From the NCBI RefSeq assembly GCF_024699945.1, contig NZ_JAJOMY010000001.1:2232001-2296000 (forward strand): a stretch of 64,000 nt of DNA. The letters run 5' to 3'. Source of the stretch: Phenylobacterium sp. J426 (GTDB lineage: Bacteria > Pseudomonadota > Alphaproteobacteria > Caulobacterales > Caulobacteraceae). Below are positions 1 through 9,222 of this stretch, piece after piece; position 1 is the stretch's first letter, and the number at the start of each line of letters is the position of its first letter. The notes beneath the pieces are model-generated. The model searched no databases. It was not told where the DNA came from and saw nothing but the letters and a program-made list of their open reading frames with translations. The position numbers were made by a program, and so were the translations under genes.

Positions 1-73
1 CGCCCAGGTATTTCTACGGCTGCGACTCTCCGTCCGGTTGTTGCCCTCTCCTCAGACGCGTAAGCGGCGCCGT

Positions 74-248
74 ATGAGGTACGAGGTGGTGGAAAACTCC
101 GGCGAGTGGGTCGTCTCCCCGCGACGGCCAGGAACTCGCCCGGTTCGCCGGTCAGGACGAGGCGTTGCACGACGTCGCCGCCCGCCTCCGTGGCGCGGAC
201 ACCACCCAGGCCACCACGCTCTGCATGCGCTACGAGCGCCGCAACTAG
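74..248 (+). CDS. Small conserved-looking protein, one-base frame break
   Basis: The ATG at 74 opens a frame reading MRYEVVENSGEWVVS. After the C run at 117-120 the sensible frame continues one base later and ends QATTLCMRYERRN with a stop at 246-248. Removing one C gives a single protein of about 57 residues with a short aromatic beta-strand start and an acidic helix. The layout recalls DUF2188-like small proteins, but that match is only inferred. It runs convergently into the small minus-strand gene that ends at 245, overlapping it by four bases. No function can be assigned. The extra C is one of many similar breaks in this window and is probably a sequence error. Confidence 0.5.
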
Positions 249-427
249 TCCGAGTTCGCGGGCTGCCGGCGCGCCTCGGCCGCGGCGGTCGTGAGCCGGC
301 GGGCGGACTCCTCCGCCGCCTCCGGCGTGAGGGCGACGGCCACGGAGTCGGGGCCGAGCACGACAACCTCGCCCTCCACCGCATGGGCGGTCATGGCTTC
401 CGAGAACGGTACTCTGAGCTCATTCAT
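245..427 (-). CDS. Small hypothetical protein, 60 aa
   Basis: This is a 60-residue soluble protein starting MNELRVPFSEAMT. Its middle, VVLGPDSVAVALTPEAAEES, is followed by an amphipathic Ala/Arg helix. That pattern (a short beta hairpin carrying the phrase LTPEAAEE, then a helix) is familiar from small conserved alphaproteobacterial proteins of unknown function. No catalytic or metal-binding residues are visible. It reads convergently into the 74-248 gene, and the 91 bases between its start and the downstream regulator on the other strand form a divergent promoter region. The function is unknown. Confidence 0.55.
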   Translation of the reverse strand: MNELRVPFSEAMTAHAVEGEVVVLGPDSVAVALTPEAAEESARRLTTAAAEARRQPANSD

Positions 428-518
428 CTTCTAGACCCTGCGCCGCCCACAACCCGGCGCCCGGGCAAGCTGTTCCCGACCCTGTGAACTGGCCAAGCCT
501 CACCGCGTTGTGTGACGC

Positions 519-1211
519 GTGAGCCGCATCAATCACTTCCTGGACAGCCTGGACGCCCAGGACTTCGCGGCCATCGAGCCGCGGCTGGAGCGGGTGTCGC
601 TGCGGCGTGACGACGTGCTCAACCAGACCGGCACGCCCGTCACCCACGTCTACATGCCCGTCGACTGCATCCTGTCGGTCGTCGTCGTCATGCGCGACGG
701 GGCCCAGATCGAGAGCCGCACGATCGGCCGGGAAAGCGCTTACGGCCTGCTCCACGCCCTCGGCTCGCGCATCGCCTACGAGACGATGCTGGTGCAGGTG
801 GCCGGCGACGCCTGGCGCATGCCCGCCGCCGAACTGCAGGCGGCGGCGGCGAAGAGTCCCGCGCTGACCCGGGCCATCGTCCAGCATGCCCAGGCGACGA
901 GCGTGCAGTCGGCGCGGGCCGCGGCGTGCAACGCCCTGCACCCGGCGGAGAAGCGGCTGTGCCGCTGGCTGCTGATGACCCAGGACCGTCTCGACGCCGA
1001 CCTGGTGCCGCTCACCCAGGAACATCTGTCGATCATGCTGGGCGTGCAGCGGACCACGGTCACGGGCATCGCCTCGCAACTGCAGGCGCGCGGCGCGATC
1101 CGCTACTCCCGCGGGCGCATCCGGATCCTCGACCGCGGCTCGCTCGAGAGCTGCGCCTGTGAGTGCTACGGCGCGATCCAGGAGGCCGCGCGGCGGATCC
1201 TGGAGGACTGA
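519..1211 (+). CDS. Crp/Fnr-family transcriptional regulator
   Basis: This is a 230-residue protein with an N-terminal cyclic-nucleotide-binding-type beta-roll (about residues 15-130) and a C-terminal winged helix (about 150-215). The wing-helix part contains LTQEHLSIMLGVQRTTVTGI, the recognition helix typical of the family. It lacks the N-terminal cysteine cluster of Fnr and the Arg/Ser pocket expected of a true cAMP receptor, so the ligand is unknown. The start is GTG. It belongs to the large alphaproteobacterial group of Crp-like regulators that includes the 45830-46570 protein in this window. It precedes the symporter gene by about 60 bases on the same strand and could share its transcript. 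Confidence 0.85.
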   Translation: MSRINHFLDSLDAQDFAAIEPRLERVSLRRDDVLNQTGTPVTHVYMPVDCILSVVVVMRDGAQIESRTIGRESAYGLLHALGSRIAYETMLVQVAGDAWRMPAAELQAAAAKSPALTRAIVQHAQATSVQSARAAACNALHPAEKRLCRWLLMTQDRLDADLVPLTQEHLSIMLGVQRTTVTGIASQLQARGAIRYSRGRIRILDRGSLESCACECYGAIQEAARRILED

Positions 1212-1271
1212 TCGCGCTTGCGGCGCCCCGGCGTTCCGGGCCAGATCGCGCGTTCCTCTGGAGGGTTGGGG

Positions 1272-2534
1272 TTGGGTCTTCTGAAGTCCTTGAGCGTGCG
1301 GGTCCTGCTGGGCCTGATCCTCGGCCTTGTCATCGGCGCGGCGGCCGCGGCGGCCGGCGACCCCATGGTGACCCGCGTGATCGAGGGGATCGAGGCGTTC
1401 GGCGGCCTTTGGCTCAACGCCTTGAGGATGACGGTCATCCCGCTGATCTTCGCGATCCTGGTGACCGGGATCGCCCAGGTCTCCGACGCGGCGGCGACGG
1501 GCAAACTCGCCGGCCGCGCCCTGGGCTGGTTCCTGGGCCTCCTGCTGCTGGGGTCGCTCTACAGCATCGCCTTCACCAACGGCCTGCTCGCGCTGTGGCC
1601 CGTCTCGCCGGAGGGGGCGATGGCGCTCCGCGCCGGCGCGCCCGGGACCTCGATCGAGAGCGCGACGCCCGACTTCGCAGCCTGGGTGCGCAGCCTCGCG
1701 CCGTCCAACCCGGTGAAGGCGGCGGCGGAGGACGCGGTGCTGCCGCTGGTGGTTTTCGCCATCTTCACCGGCTTCGCCCTGACCCGTCTGCCGCCGGAGC
1801 GTGGACGCCCCCTGGTCGAAATCTTCCAGGCCGTCGGCGACGCCATGATCATCATCGTCCGCTGGGTGCTGCTGGCCGGTCCGATCGGCGTCTTCTGCCT
1901 CGGCCTGGGCGTTGGCCTGCGCGCCGGCGTCGGCGCGGCCGGGACGCTTGGCCACTACATCGCGGTGGTTTCTCTGGCGGGGCTCGGGATCACCATCATC
2001 GGCTACGCCCTTGCCGTGATCGTCGGCCGTGTGCCGCTGGGCCGGTGGGCGCGGGCCACGGGCCCGGTGTTGGCGACGGCCTTCGCCACCCAGTCGTCGT
2101 TGGCCTGCCTGCCGGCGATGATCGAGCGTTCGACCGATGATCTGGGCGTGCCGAAGCGGATCGCCGGCCTCGTGCTGCCGCTGGCGGTGGCGGTGTTCCG
2201 CATGACCAGCCCGGTGATGAACCTGGCCGTCGCCATCTTCGTGGCCCACCTCTACGGCCTGGAGCCGACGCCGCTGCAGTACGCCGGGGCGGTGCTGGTG
2301 GCGCTGGCGGTCAGCGTCGGCTCGGTGGGGTTGCCGGGGCAGGTCTCGTTCATCATCAGCGTCGGCCCGATCTGCCTGGCGCTGGGCCTGCCGATCGAGA
2401 TCCTGCCGATCCTGCTGGCGGTCGAAGTGGCCCCGGACATCTTCCGGACGCTCGGCAATGTGACGGGCGACATGGGCGTGACGGCGATCCTGGCGCGGGA
2501 CGAGCCCAAGACCGCCGAACCCCAAGGCGCCTAG
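1272..2534 (+). CDS. Dicarboxylate/amino acid:cation symporter (DAACS/SDF family)
   Basis: This inner-membrane secondary carrier of about 420 residues is expected to move glutamate, aspartate or C4-dicarboxylates with Na+ or H+. Sequence signs are repeated hydrophobic segments, the early LRMTVIPLIFAILVTGI segment, the serine/alanine-rich hairpin ATAFATQSSLACLPA, the RMTSPVMNLAVAIF helix that replaces the usual NMDGT-type motif, and the second hairpin VGLPGQVSFIISVG. The usual serine-rich hairpin is degenerate, so the substrate may differ from glutamate. A GGAGGG box at 1260-1265 places the start at TTG 1272, although the frame is open back to 1218. The aminotransferase gene follows after 10 bases, which suggests co-expression for amino-acid use. 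Confidence 0.85.
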   Translation: MGLLKSLSVRVLLGLILGLVIGAAAAAAGDPMVTRVIEGIEAFGGLWLNALRMTVIPLIFAILVTGIAQVSDAAATGKLAGRALGWFLGLLLLGSLYSIAFTNGLLALWPVSPEGAMALRAGAPGTSIESATPDFAAWVRSLAPSNPVKAAAEDAVLPLVVFAIFTGFALTRLPPERGRPLVEIFQAVGDAMIIIVRWVLLAGPIGVFCLGLGVGLRAGVGAAGTLGHYIAVVSLAGLGITIIGYALAVIVGRVPLGRWARATGPVLATAFATQSSLACLPAMIERSTDDLGVPKRIAGLVLPLAVAVFRMTSPVMNLAVAIFVAHLYGLEPTPLQYAGAVLVALAVSVGSVGLPGQVSFIISVGPICLALGLPIEILPILLAVEVAPDIFRTLGNVTGDMGVTAILARDEPKTAEPQGA

Positions 2535-2544
2535 GGCGGCCGGC

Positions 2545-3723
2545 ATGTTCCCCGCCGTCGCCCGTCCCGAGGTGCTGAGCCTCCGCCCGTCCAAGATCCG
2601 CGAGGTGGCCAACGCCGGCCTGGGCCGCGCCGACGTGCTGCCGTTCTGGTTCGGGGAGTCCGATCAGCCGACACCCGCCTTCATCCGAGAGGCGGCGGCC
2701 CGAGCGCTCGGCGAGGGCCGCACGTACTACACGCACAACCTCGGCACGGCCGAGCTGCGCGGCGCCCTTTCGGCCTATCTGCAGGACCTGCACGGGCGGC
2801 CGATCACAGAGGACCGTCTGGCGGTGACCAGCTCCGGCGTCAGCGCCATCATGCTGGCCGCGCAGCTGGTGGTCTCGCCCGGCGACCGCGTCGTGGTGGC
2901 GGGGCCGATCTGGCCGAACGTCCCGGAAATCCCCCGCATCCTGTCCGGCGACGTCCAGATCGTCCCGCTGGAGCCGGCCCTTGATGAACGTGGGCAGGGC
3001 CGCTGGCGGCTGGACCTGGACCGGCTGCTGGACGCGCTGACGCCGGACACCCGGGCCCTGGTGCTCAACTCTCCGAACAACCCGACCGGCTGGACCTTGC
3101 CCGCCGAGGCGAGAGGGGCGGTGCTGGAGCGCTGCCGCAGGTTGGGGATCTGGTTGATCTGCGATGACGTCTATGAACGGCTGACCTTCGGGGCGGAGCG
3201 CTCCGCCCCCAGCTTCCTGCCGTTAGCGGATCCGCGGGATCGGGTGATCGGCGTCAACAGCTTCTCCAAGGCGTGGCGCATGACCGGCTGGCGGCTGGGG
3301 TGGATGGTGGTTCCGCCGACGCTGACCGACAGCCTGGGCGTCCTGCTGGAGTACAACACCTCCTGCGCTCCGGACTTCCTGCAGACGGCCGCCGTCGCGG
3401 CGTTACGAAACGGCGAACCCCACGTCGCCGCCCTGCGGACGGAGCTGTCGACCGCGAAGGACCAGGTTCTTGCAGGCCTCCGCGCGCTGCCTGGCGTCGA
3501 GGCGCCGGAGCCGGACGGGGGCATGTACGCCTTCTTCCGTATCGACGGTTGCGCGGACTCCGTCGCGCTCGCCAAGGAGCTGATCGCCGAAGTGGGACTG
3601 GGGCTCGCGCCCGGCGTCGCCTTTGGGCCGGAAGGCGAGGGATGGCTGCGCTGGTGCTTCGCGGCGCGCGCGGAGAAGAACGCCGCCGGACTGCAGCGCC
3701 TGAGCCGTTATCTGGCGAAATAG
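2545..3723 (+). CDS. Pyridoxal-phosphate aminotransferase, class I/II
   Basis: This 392-residue fold-type I aminotransferase transfers an amino group between an amino acid and a 2-oxo acid in the cytoplasm. The substrate-carboxylate and cofactor motif NSPNNPTGW, the DDVYE stretch, and the lysine motif SFSKAWRMTGWRLGW (where the Lys binds PLP) are all present, and the length is normal. It lies 10 bases behind the symporter, so the pair probably handles uptake and transamination of one substrate. The 3' end overlaps the convergent DUF1294 gene by 16 bases. The exact substrate (aspartate, aromatic or branched-chain) cannot be read from the sequence. Confidence 0.9.
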   Translation: MFPAVARPEVLSLRPSKIREVANAGLGRADVLPFWFGESDQPTPAFIREAAARALGEGRTYYTHNLGTAELRGALSAYLQDLHGRPITEDRLAVTSSGVSAIMLAAQLVVSPGDRVVVAGPIWPNVPEIPRILSGDVQIVPLEPALDERGQGRWRLDLDRLLDALTPDTRALVLNSPNNPTGWTLPAEARGAVLERCRRLGIWLICDDVYERLTFGAERSAPSFLPLADPRDRVIGVNSFSKAWRMTGWRLGWMVVPPTLTDSLGVLLEYNTSCAPDFLQTAAVAALRNGEPHVAALRTELSTAKDQVLAGLRALPGVEAPEPDGGMYAFFRIDGCADSVALAKELIAEVGLGLAPGVAFGPEGEGWLRWCFAARAEKNAAGLQRLSRYLAK

Positions 3724-3968
3724 ATCCAGGCCGCGCACGCCGCCTGGGCCGCCGCGATCGACCAGAGCAGACTGCGGAAGGGCTCCTTGCGGGTCTTGTG
3801 GCGGAGGATCTGTTGGGCTGCGATCCCGCCCGGCGCGCCGCCGACCGCCACCAGCAGCAGCAGCGTCGCCTCGGGCGTTCGGCGCCGCCCGTCGATGGCG
3901 GAGCGCTTGTCGGCGGCGAAGGCGTAGAAGGTGACGAGGCTGGCGAGCGCGATCCAGGCGAGGAGCAT
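3708..3968 (-). CDS. DUF1294 small membrane protein
   Basis: This is an 86-residue protein with an N-terminal hydrophobic helix (LLAWIALASLVTFYAF), a short charged loop beginning AADKRSAIDGRRRTPE, a second hydrophobic helix and a C-terminal one. The DK-A and R-R-TPE pattern in the first loop followed by a G-G-x-x-G turn is typical of the DUF1294 family, which sits in the inner membrane and has no established function. The C-terminal 5 codons overlap the end of the aminotransferase on the opposite strand. No soluble catalytic domain is present. Confidence 0.8.
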   Translation of the reverse strand: MLLAWIALASLVTFYAFAADKRSAIDGRRRTPEATLLLLVAVGGAPGGIAAQQILRHKTRKEPFRSLLWSIAAAQAACAAWIYFAR

Positions 3969-4059
3969 GAGCCGGGCATAGCCGCCCAGCCCCTAACAAA
4001 TGTTCCTAGGCGGAACGGCGCCCCGGCTGCCCGGTTGGGCTTCCGCACGGAGGGACGCC

Positions 4060-4902
4060 ATGCGGATTCATCACCTCAACTGCGGCACCGACTGCCCCTT
4101 CGGCGGCGCGCTCTTCGACGGGCGCAGCAAGGGTGCGCTCGGCCATCTGGTCTGCCACTGCCTGCTGATCGAGACCGACGCTGGTCTGGTGCTGGTCGAC
4201 ACCGGCTACGGCCTGCGTGATGTGCGTGACCCGTTCCCGCGTCTGAGCCGCCCGTTCGCCGCCATGCTCAACATCCGGCTGCGGGAGGAGGAGACGGCCG
4301 TTCGGCAGGTCGAGCGGTTGGGCTTCTCGGCGGCCGATGTCCGGCACATCCTCATCACCCACCTGGACTTTGACCACGCCGGGGGATTGGAGGACTTCCC
4401 GAACGCCACCGTGCACCTGACGCGGACCGAATTCGAAACCTACAGCACGAAGCGGCACGGTTTCATCATGAAGAACCGCTACCGGCCGATGCAGGTGGAC
4501 GAGGTGCGGAACTGGCGGACCTACGACCCGCAGGGCGAGCGCTGGTTCGGCTTCGGGGCCGTGCGCCAGCTCGAGGGGTTGCCGCCCGAGATCCTGCTCA
4601 TCCCGCTGCGCGGCCATACCTGGGGCCATGCAGGGGTGGCGATCGACACGGACGACGGCTGGCTGCTGCACGCCGGCGACGCCTACTTCTACCGTGACGA
4701 GGTGCGCAGGCCCGACCGGCGCTGCACGCCGGGCCTGCGTGGCTATCAGACGATGATGGAGGTGGATCGGGCTGCGCGGCTCGCCAATCAGGATCGCCTG
4801 CGGGCGCTGTCTCTCGACCGCGCCTCGGGCGTGCGGATGATCTGCGCCCACGACGTGGTCGAGTACGAGGCCTGCTCGGGCGGACGCCCGCTTGGGCTCT
4901 AG
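4060..4902 (+). CDS. Metallo-beta-lactamase-fold hydrolase (lactonase-like)
   Basis: This is a protein of about 280 residues with the MBL fold. The strand-and-turn VLVDTGYG, the metal motif THLDFDHAGG, a later histidine in RGHTWGHAG, the bridging aspartate in LHAGDAYF and a final histidine in ICAHD are all visible. The motif has Asp where the second His of HxHxDH normally stands, a variant seen in some members of the group related to acyl-homoserine lactonases. Hydrolysis of a lactone or ester is likely, but the substrate is unknown. The ATG at 4060 has a GGAGGG box just upstream, better than the longer frame from 4000. Its stop codon shares a CTAG with the convergent gene at 4899. Confidence 0.8.
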   Translation: MRIHHLNCGTDCPFGGALFDGRSKGALGHLVCHCLLIETDAGLVLVDTGYGLRDVRDPFPRLSRPFAAMLNIRLREEETAVRQVERLGFSAADVRHILITHLDFDHAGGLEDFPNATVHLTRTEFETYSTKRHGFIMKNRYRPMQVDEVRNWRTYDPQGERWFGFGAVRQLEGLPPEILLIPLRGHTWGHAGVAIDTDDGWLLHAGDAYFYRDEVRRPDRRCTPGLRGYQTMMEVDRAARLANQDRLRALSLDRASGVRMICAHDVVEYEACSGGRPLGL

Positions 4903-5504
4903 CCGGCGGGCGGGCCGTCCGGCTGCGGTGCGTCGGCGGGCGGAGCTTCCGCGGCCGGCGCGGCCGGATCGCTGCCGCGGAGTGTGGCGGCCGCCAGGGT
5001 GGCGCGGCGTTCCAGGGCGGCGGCCGTGGTCTCGCAACGGGCGGGCAGGGCCCAGCTCATCCATTCCTGGGCCTTACGGGCCTTGGTGACGCCGGGCCCG
5101 GCGTTCCAGACGGCGCGCCCCTGCTTCACCGCCTCGGCGCCGGCCGCGTTGATCGGGCGAACCGAAGCCCGCTCGGCTGCGGTGATCGCCGACTGGAACA
5201 GCTTCAGCTTCTCGCGGCCGTCCTTCTGCATGTCGGCGTACACCTTCATGTCGTCCGCGAGGCTGGTGCCGGGCTTGCGGAACTGCTTCTCGATGCGGGT
5301 GACCTCCGGGATCACTTCGTCGTGCATGTCGAGATAGCCGCGCAACGCGCCGTAGCACCAGGCGACGAACTGGTAGTCCTCGCGTGGCGCGCCGGTCGGC
5401 CAACGCTCTTCCGCGGCGGCGGCCGGCGCGGCCTGGGCCGGTGCGGCGGCCGGCGCGTCTTGGGCGAAGAGGGCGAGGGCGATGGCAAGCGGGGTCATGA
5501 ACAA
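4899..5504 (-). CDS. Exported hypothetical protein, Ala/Pro-rich ends
   Basis: This is a 201-residue protein with a short hydrophobic signal-like start (MTPLAIALALFAQ, second Met at residue 3), an Ala/Pro-rich linker, a mostly helical central domain of about 120 residues starting at EDYQFVAWCYGALRGYL, and a Pro/Ala tail. Two cysteines (WCYGAL and PARCETT) could form a disulfide in the periplasm. The arrangement is that of a conserved but uncharacterised Caulobacter-type periplasmic protein, and I do not recognise a named family. It ends within four bases of the MBL gene on the other strand and lies downstream of the oxoprolinase. Confidence 0.65.
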   Translation of the reverse strand: MFMTPLAIALALFAQDAPAAAPAQAAPAAAAEERWPTGAPREDYQFVAWCYGALRGYLDMHDEVIPEVTRIEKQFRKPGTSLADDMKVYADMQKDGREKLKLFQSAITAAERASVRPINAAGAEAVKQGRAVWNAGPGVTKARKAQEWMSWALPARCETTAAALERRATLAAATLRGSDPAAPAAEAPPADAPQPDGPPAG

Positions 5505-5524
5505 CCTTGTGGTCTGGAATCTTG

Positions 5525-8500
5525 TCAGCTTCGCGCCGATCCGGCGGGAGCGCCGTAACCGCCGCCCCCCGGGGTTTCGATCTCGATCGCGTCGCCAAGC
5601 TTCACCATAACGGAGAAGCAGCCGGGAAGTTCACTAACCTCGCCCGAGGCTTGGATCAAACGCTGCCGTCCCGCCAGGCCGGGCGACCCGCCTGCCGCCC
5701 CCTGCGGGGGCATGCTCCCGCCGGGAGGAGAGCAGAGCGACGTCCATGGGCGCCAGGAAGCGGATTCGTCGGAGCGCGCCGTCCCCGCCGCGCCGCGCGC
5801 CCGCCCCGCCGGACCCCCGGCGAACGCCGAATGTCTCGACGCGAACCGGGAAGCGCCGCTCGAGGATTTCGGGATCGGTGAGGCGGGAGTTGGTCATGTG
5901 GGTATGGACGGCGCTCGCCCCGTCGGCCGTGGCCGTCGCGCCCGCGCCGCCGCAGATGGTTTCGTAGTACTGCCGGGTCTCGTCCCCGAAGGTGAAGTTG
6001 TTCATCGAACCCTGGGCGTTGGCCATGACGCCCAGCGCGGAATAGAGGGCGTCCACGACGTGCTGGCTGGTCTCGACGTTGCCGGCCACAACGGCGGCCG
6101 GTGGTCGTGGGTCCAGCATCGAGCCTTCGCGGGTGCGGATCTCCAGGGGCTCCAGGCAGCCCGCGTTCAGTGGAATGTCGTCGTCGACCAGGGTCCGGAA
6201 AACGTAGAGCGCCGCAGCGTCGACGATGGCCGAGGGCGCATTGAAGTTGGATCCGAGCTGGTCGGCGCTGCCGGTGAAGTCGAGGGTGGCGGTCCGGGCC
6301 GCGGCATCGACGGTCGTCCGGACCACGACCTCGCCGCCGCCGTCCATCGGCACGCGGGCTCCGCCGTCCGACAGGCGGCCCAGCGCCCGACGGACCGCCT
6401 CGGCGGCGTTCTGCTGGACGAAGCCCATGTAGCGGGCGACGGCCTCGGCGCCGAACGTGCGGATCATGGCGGCGACGGCCGCGCCGCCGGCCTGGCAGGA
6501 GGCGACCTGGGCCTTGAGGTCTGCGATGTTGCGGTCGGGCGCGCGTGCGGGCCACCGGCCCTCGCTCAAGGCGGCGCGGACCTCTGTTTCCAGGAAGCGG
6601 CCGCCGGTCATGATCGGCAGCGCGTCGAGCAGAACGCCCTCCTCGTCGATGGTCTTCGAGAAGGGCGGCATGGAGCCGGGCTGCACCCCGCCGACGTCGG
6701 CATGGTGGCCGCGCGCGGCGACGTAGAAGGCCGCCTGCGCATCGCTGTCGGCCATGAACACTGGCATGACCACGGTGATGTCCGGCAGGTGGGTGCCGCC
6801 GGCGTACGGGTTGTTGAGCGCGAAGGCGTCGCCGGGCCGCAGCGTCGGATGCCGGTCGCGGACGGCCCGGACGCTGGCCCCCATCGAGCCGAGGTGCACC
6901 GGCATGTGCGGGGCGTTGGCCACCAGCCCGCCCTGGGCGTCGAACAGCGCGCAGGAGAAGTCGAGGCGCTCCTTGATGTTCACGGAGTGTGCTGTGCGCT
7001 CCAGCGCCGCCCCCATCGCCTCGGCCACGCCCATGAATCGGCGGTTGAACAGCTCCAGCGTCACCGGGTCGGGCCTGTCGAGGGCGACCGCGGCCTGGAC
7101 CGCTGAGCCGATGCGGGTCAGGCGGATCAGGCCATCGGCTTCCCGGGACGCGCGCCAGCCTGGCGCAAGCGCGATCTGGGTGTCGCGGCGCACGATGAGC
7201 GCCGGACCGTCGGCGGTGGTGAGGGTGTCAGCGTCGAGCACCGGGGCCTCGTGCCAGGCGCCTTGGGCGAAAAGGCGCGTCAAACCCTCCCCCTTGTGGA
7301 AAGGGTCGAGCCGCGCAGCGGCCGGGGTGAGGAATGCCTGGTCCTCCCACCCGTCCGGGGCGTCCCCTCGGCCACCTTCACCGGGAAGCGTAGGAATAGA
7401 CAGGGCCTCCGCCTCCACCGCCGCGATGAGGATGGTTCGCTCCGGTTCGATGAAGCCGAACAGGCGCTGGTGCGCAGCCTCGAACTCGGCCCGAATGTCT
7501 CCCGGGGGCTCCGGCAACGAGACCGGCAGCTCGGCGTCGGCGCCGTCGTAGCGGAGGCGGAGCGTGCGACGCACCTCGCCCACGGCCGCGTCCTGGGCCG
7601 AGAGGTCTGCGCGGGTCGCGGCTTCCACCTCGGCGAGCAGGGCCTCGGCCCGCTCCAGGCCCTCGGCGCCGAGCGGCGTCTCCAGGCCGGCCTGTCGCAG
7701 CGTCGCCACCTGGGCCTGGCCGATGCCCCAGGCGGAAAGGACGCTGCCGTACTTGGGGCAGAGGACTTCCGAAACGCCCAACGCCTCCGCCGTCTGGCAG
7801 GCGACCTGGCCGGCCGCGCCGCCGAACGCGACCAGCGCATGGCCGCGCGGGTCAAAGCCGCGCTCGGTGGAGATCCGGCGCACGGCCTGGGCCATCTGCT
7901 CGACGGCCACGGCGACGAAGCCTTCGGCGGCCGCCTCGACGCTCTCGGCGCCCATCGCCTCCGCCAGCTCGGCGAGCCGCGCGTGGGACGCCGCGGGATC
8001 GAGCGGCCCATCGCCGTTCGGGCCGAAGACATACGGAAAGGCCCGCGGATCGATGCGGCCGAGCACCAGGTTGGCGTCGGTCACCGTCGCGGGCCCGCCG
8101 CGGCCATAGCAGGCGGGGCCGGGGTCGGCGCCGGCGCTGGCCGGGCCGGCGCGGGCGCGCATGCCGTCGAAGGTGAGCACCGAGCCGCCGCCGGCCGCCA
8201 CTGTCTCGACATCCAGCATCGGCGCGCGGAGCTTCGCACCGGCCACACGCGCGGTGTCGCGGCGTTCCAATGCCCCGGCGAACCGGCAAACGTCCGTGGA
8301 GGTGCCGCCCATGTCGAAGCCGAGCACGGCGTCGGAGCCGGCGGCGTCGGCCGTTCGGGCCACGCCGACCACGCCGCCGGCGGGCCCCGAGACCACGGCG
8401 TCCCGGCCGCGGAACGCCTCGGCGCGGACCAGGCCGCCGGCCGATGTCATGAAGAACAGCGGCGCGCCCTCGACCGCATCGGCGACCCGGCGGACATAGG

Positions 8501-9159
8501 CCTGCAGGACGGGGGGTCAGGTAGGCGTCGGCGACAGTGGTCTCGGCGCGCGGGATGAACCGCGGCAAGGGCGAGACCTCGTGGCTGAGCGCCACGAATT
8601 CGAACCCTGCGGCCCGCGCGATCTCGCCCGCGGCGATCTCGTGCGCGGGGTTGATGTCCGAATGCAGGAAGGCGATCGCCGCGGAGGTGAAGCCGTCGGC
8701 GACGGCCGCGTTCAGCGCTGCCCGCAGGGCGTCGTGATCCAGCGGTGTCTCCATGGCGCCGTCGGCGGCGAGGCGTTCGTCGGCTTCCACAACGCTGGCG
8801 TAAAGCGGCGCGGGCTTCTCGATCACGAGGGCGAACAGGTCGGGCCGGGCCTGGTCGCCGATGGCCAGCGCATCGGCGAAGCCGCGGGTGGTGACGAGCA
8901 GGGTCTTCGCGCCGCGCCGCTCGAGCAGCGCATTGGTGGCGACGGTCGTGCCCATCTTGATGGCTTCGACGCGGGCGGCCGGGAACGGCGCGTCAGGCTC
9001 CGCGCCCAGGATCCGACGCATCCCTTCCACCGCTGCGTCCGTATAGGCCGCAGACGACGACAGCAGCTTCAGCGAGGTCTCGGCGCCGTCCTCGCGCCGA
9101 CCGATGACGTCGGTGAAAGTGCCGCCGCGGTCGATCCAGAAACTGAAGCGCATGTCCAA
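5525..9159 (-). CDS. 5-oxoprolinase (ATP-hydrolysing), HyuA-HyuB single chain, two frame breaks
   Basis: This cytoplasmic enzyme of about 1,210 residues opens 5-oxoproline to glutamate with ATP. The N-terminal half is HyuA-like (start RFSFWIDRGGTFTDV, then GTTVATNALLERRGAK, then GFDMGGTSTDV). The C-terminal half is HyuB-like (start ELFNRRFMGVAEAMG, ending IEIETPGGGGYG). Two extra-base breaks split it. One is in the G run at 8511-8516, where DAYLTP should join VLQAYVRR. The other is near 5698-5710, where HAPAG should join AAGGSPGLAGR. With both repaired the protein is full length and collinear with bacterial OplAH. A palindromic repeat is inserted in frame between the two halves. A hydantoinase function is less likely because HyuA and HyuB are fused here. 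Confidence 0.88.
7284..7395. repeat. Palindromic intergenic-type repeat carried inside the oxoprolinase gene
   Basis: The stretch begins ACCCTCCCCCTTGTGG and ends with an imperfect inverted copy finishing GGGAAGCGTAGG. In between is the GGGGTGAGGAATGCCTGGTC phrase common in Caulobacterales extragenic repeats. A related element lies between genes at 21024-21139. Here it stays open in the oxoprolinase frame and encodes about 37 residues (PTLPGEGGRGDAPDG through HKGEGLTRLF) in the variable spacer between the HyuA and HyuB halves. The boundaries are approximate. Confidence 0.6.
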
Positions 9160-9222
9160 AACTTAACCTCGGGCGCTGATTGTCATGTCGCGGCCATAGT
9201 CCTAAGGCTTCCGCTTAGTCAC

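Noticed and set aside
420..2612. A 730-residue open frame on the minus strand, antisense to the regulator and symporter
   Set aside because: It has the Arg/Gly/Asp/Gln-rich composition of a shadow frame in high-GC DNA, while the plus strand carries two recognisable families.
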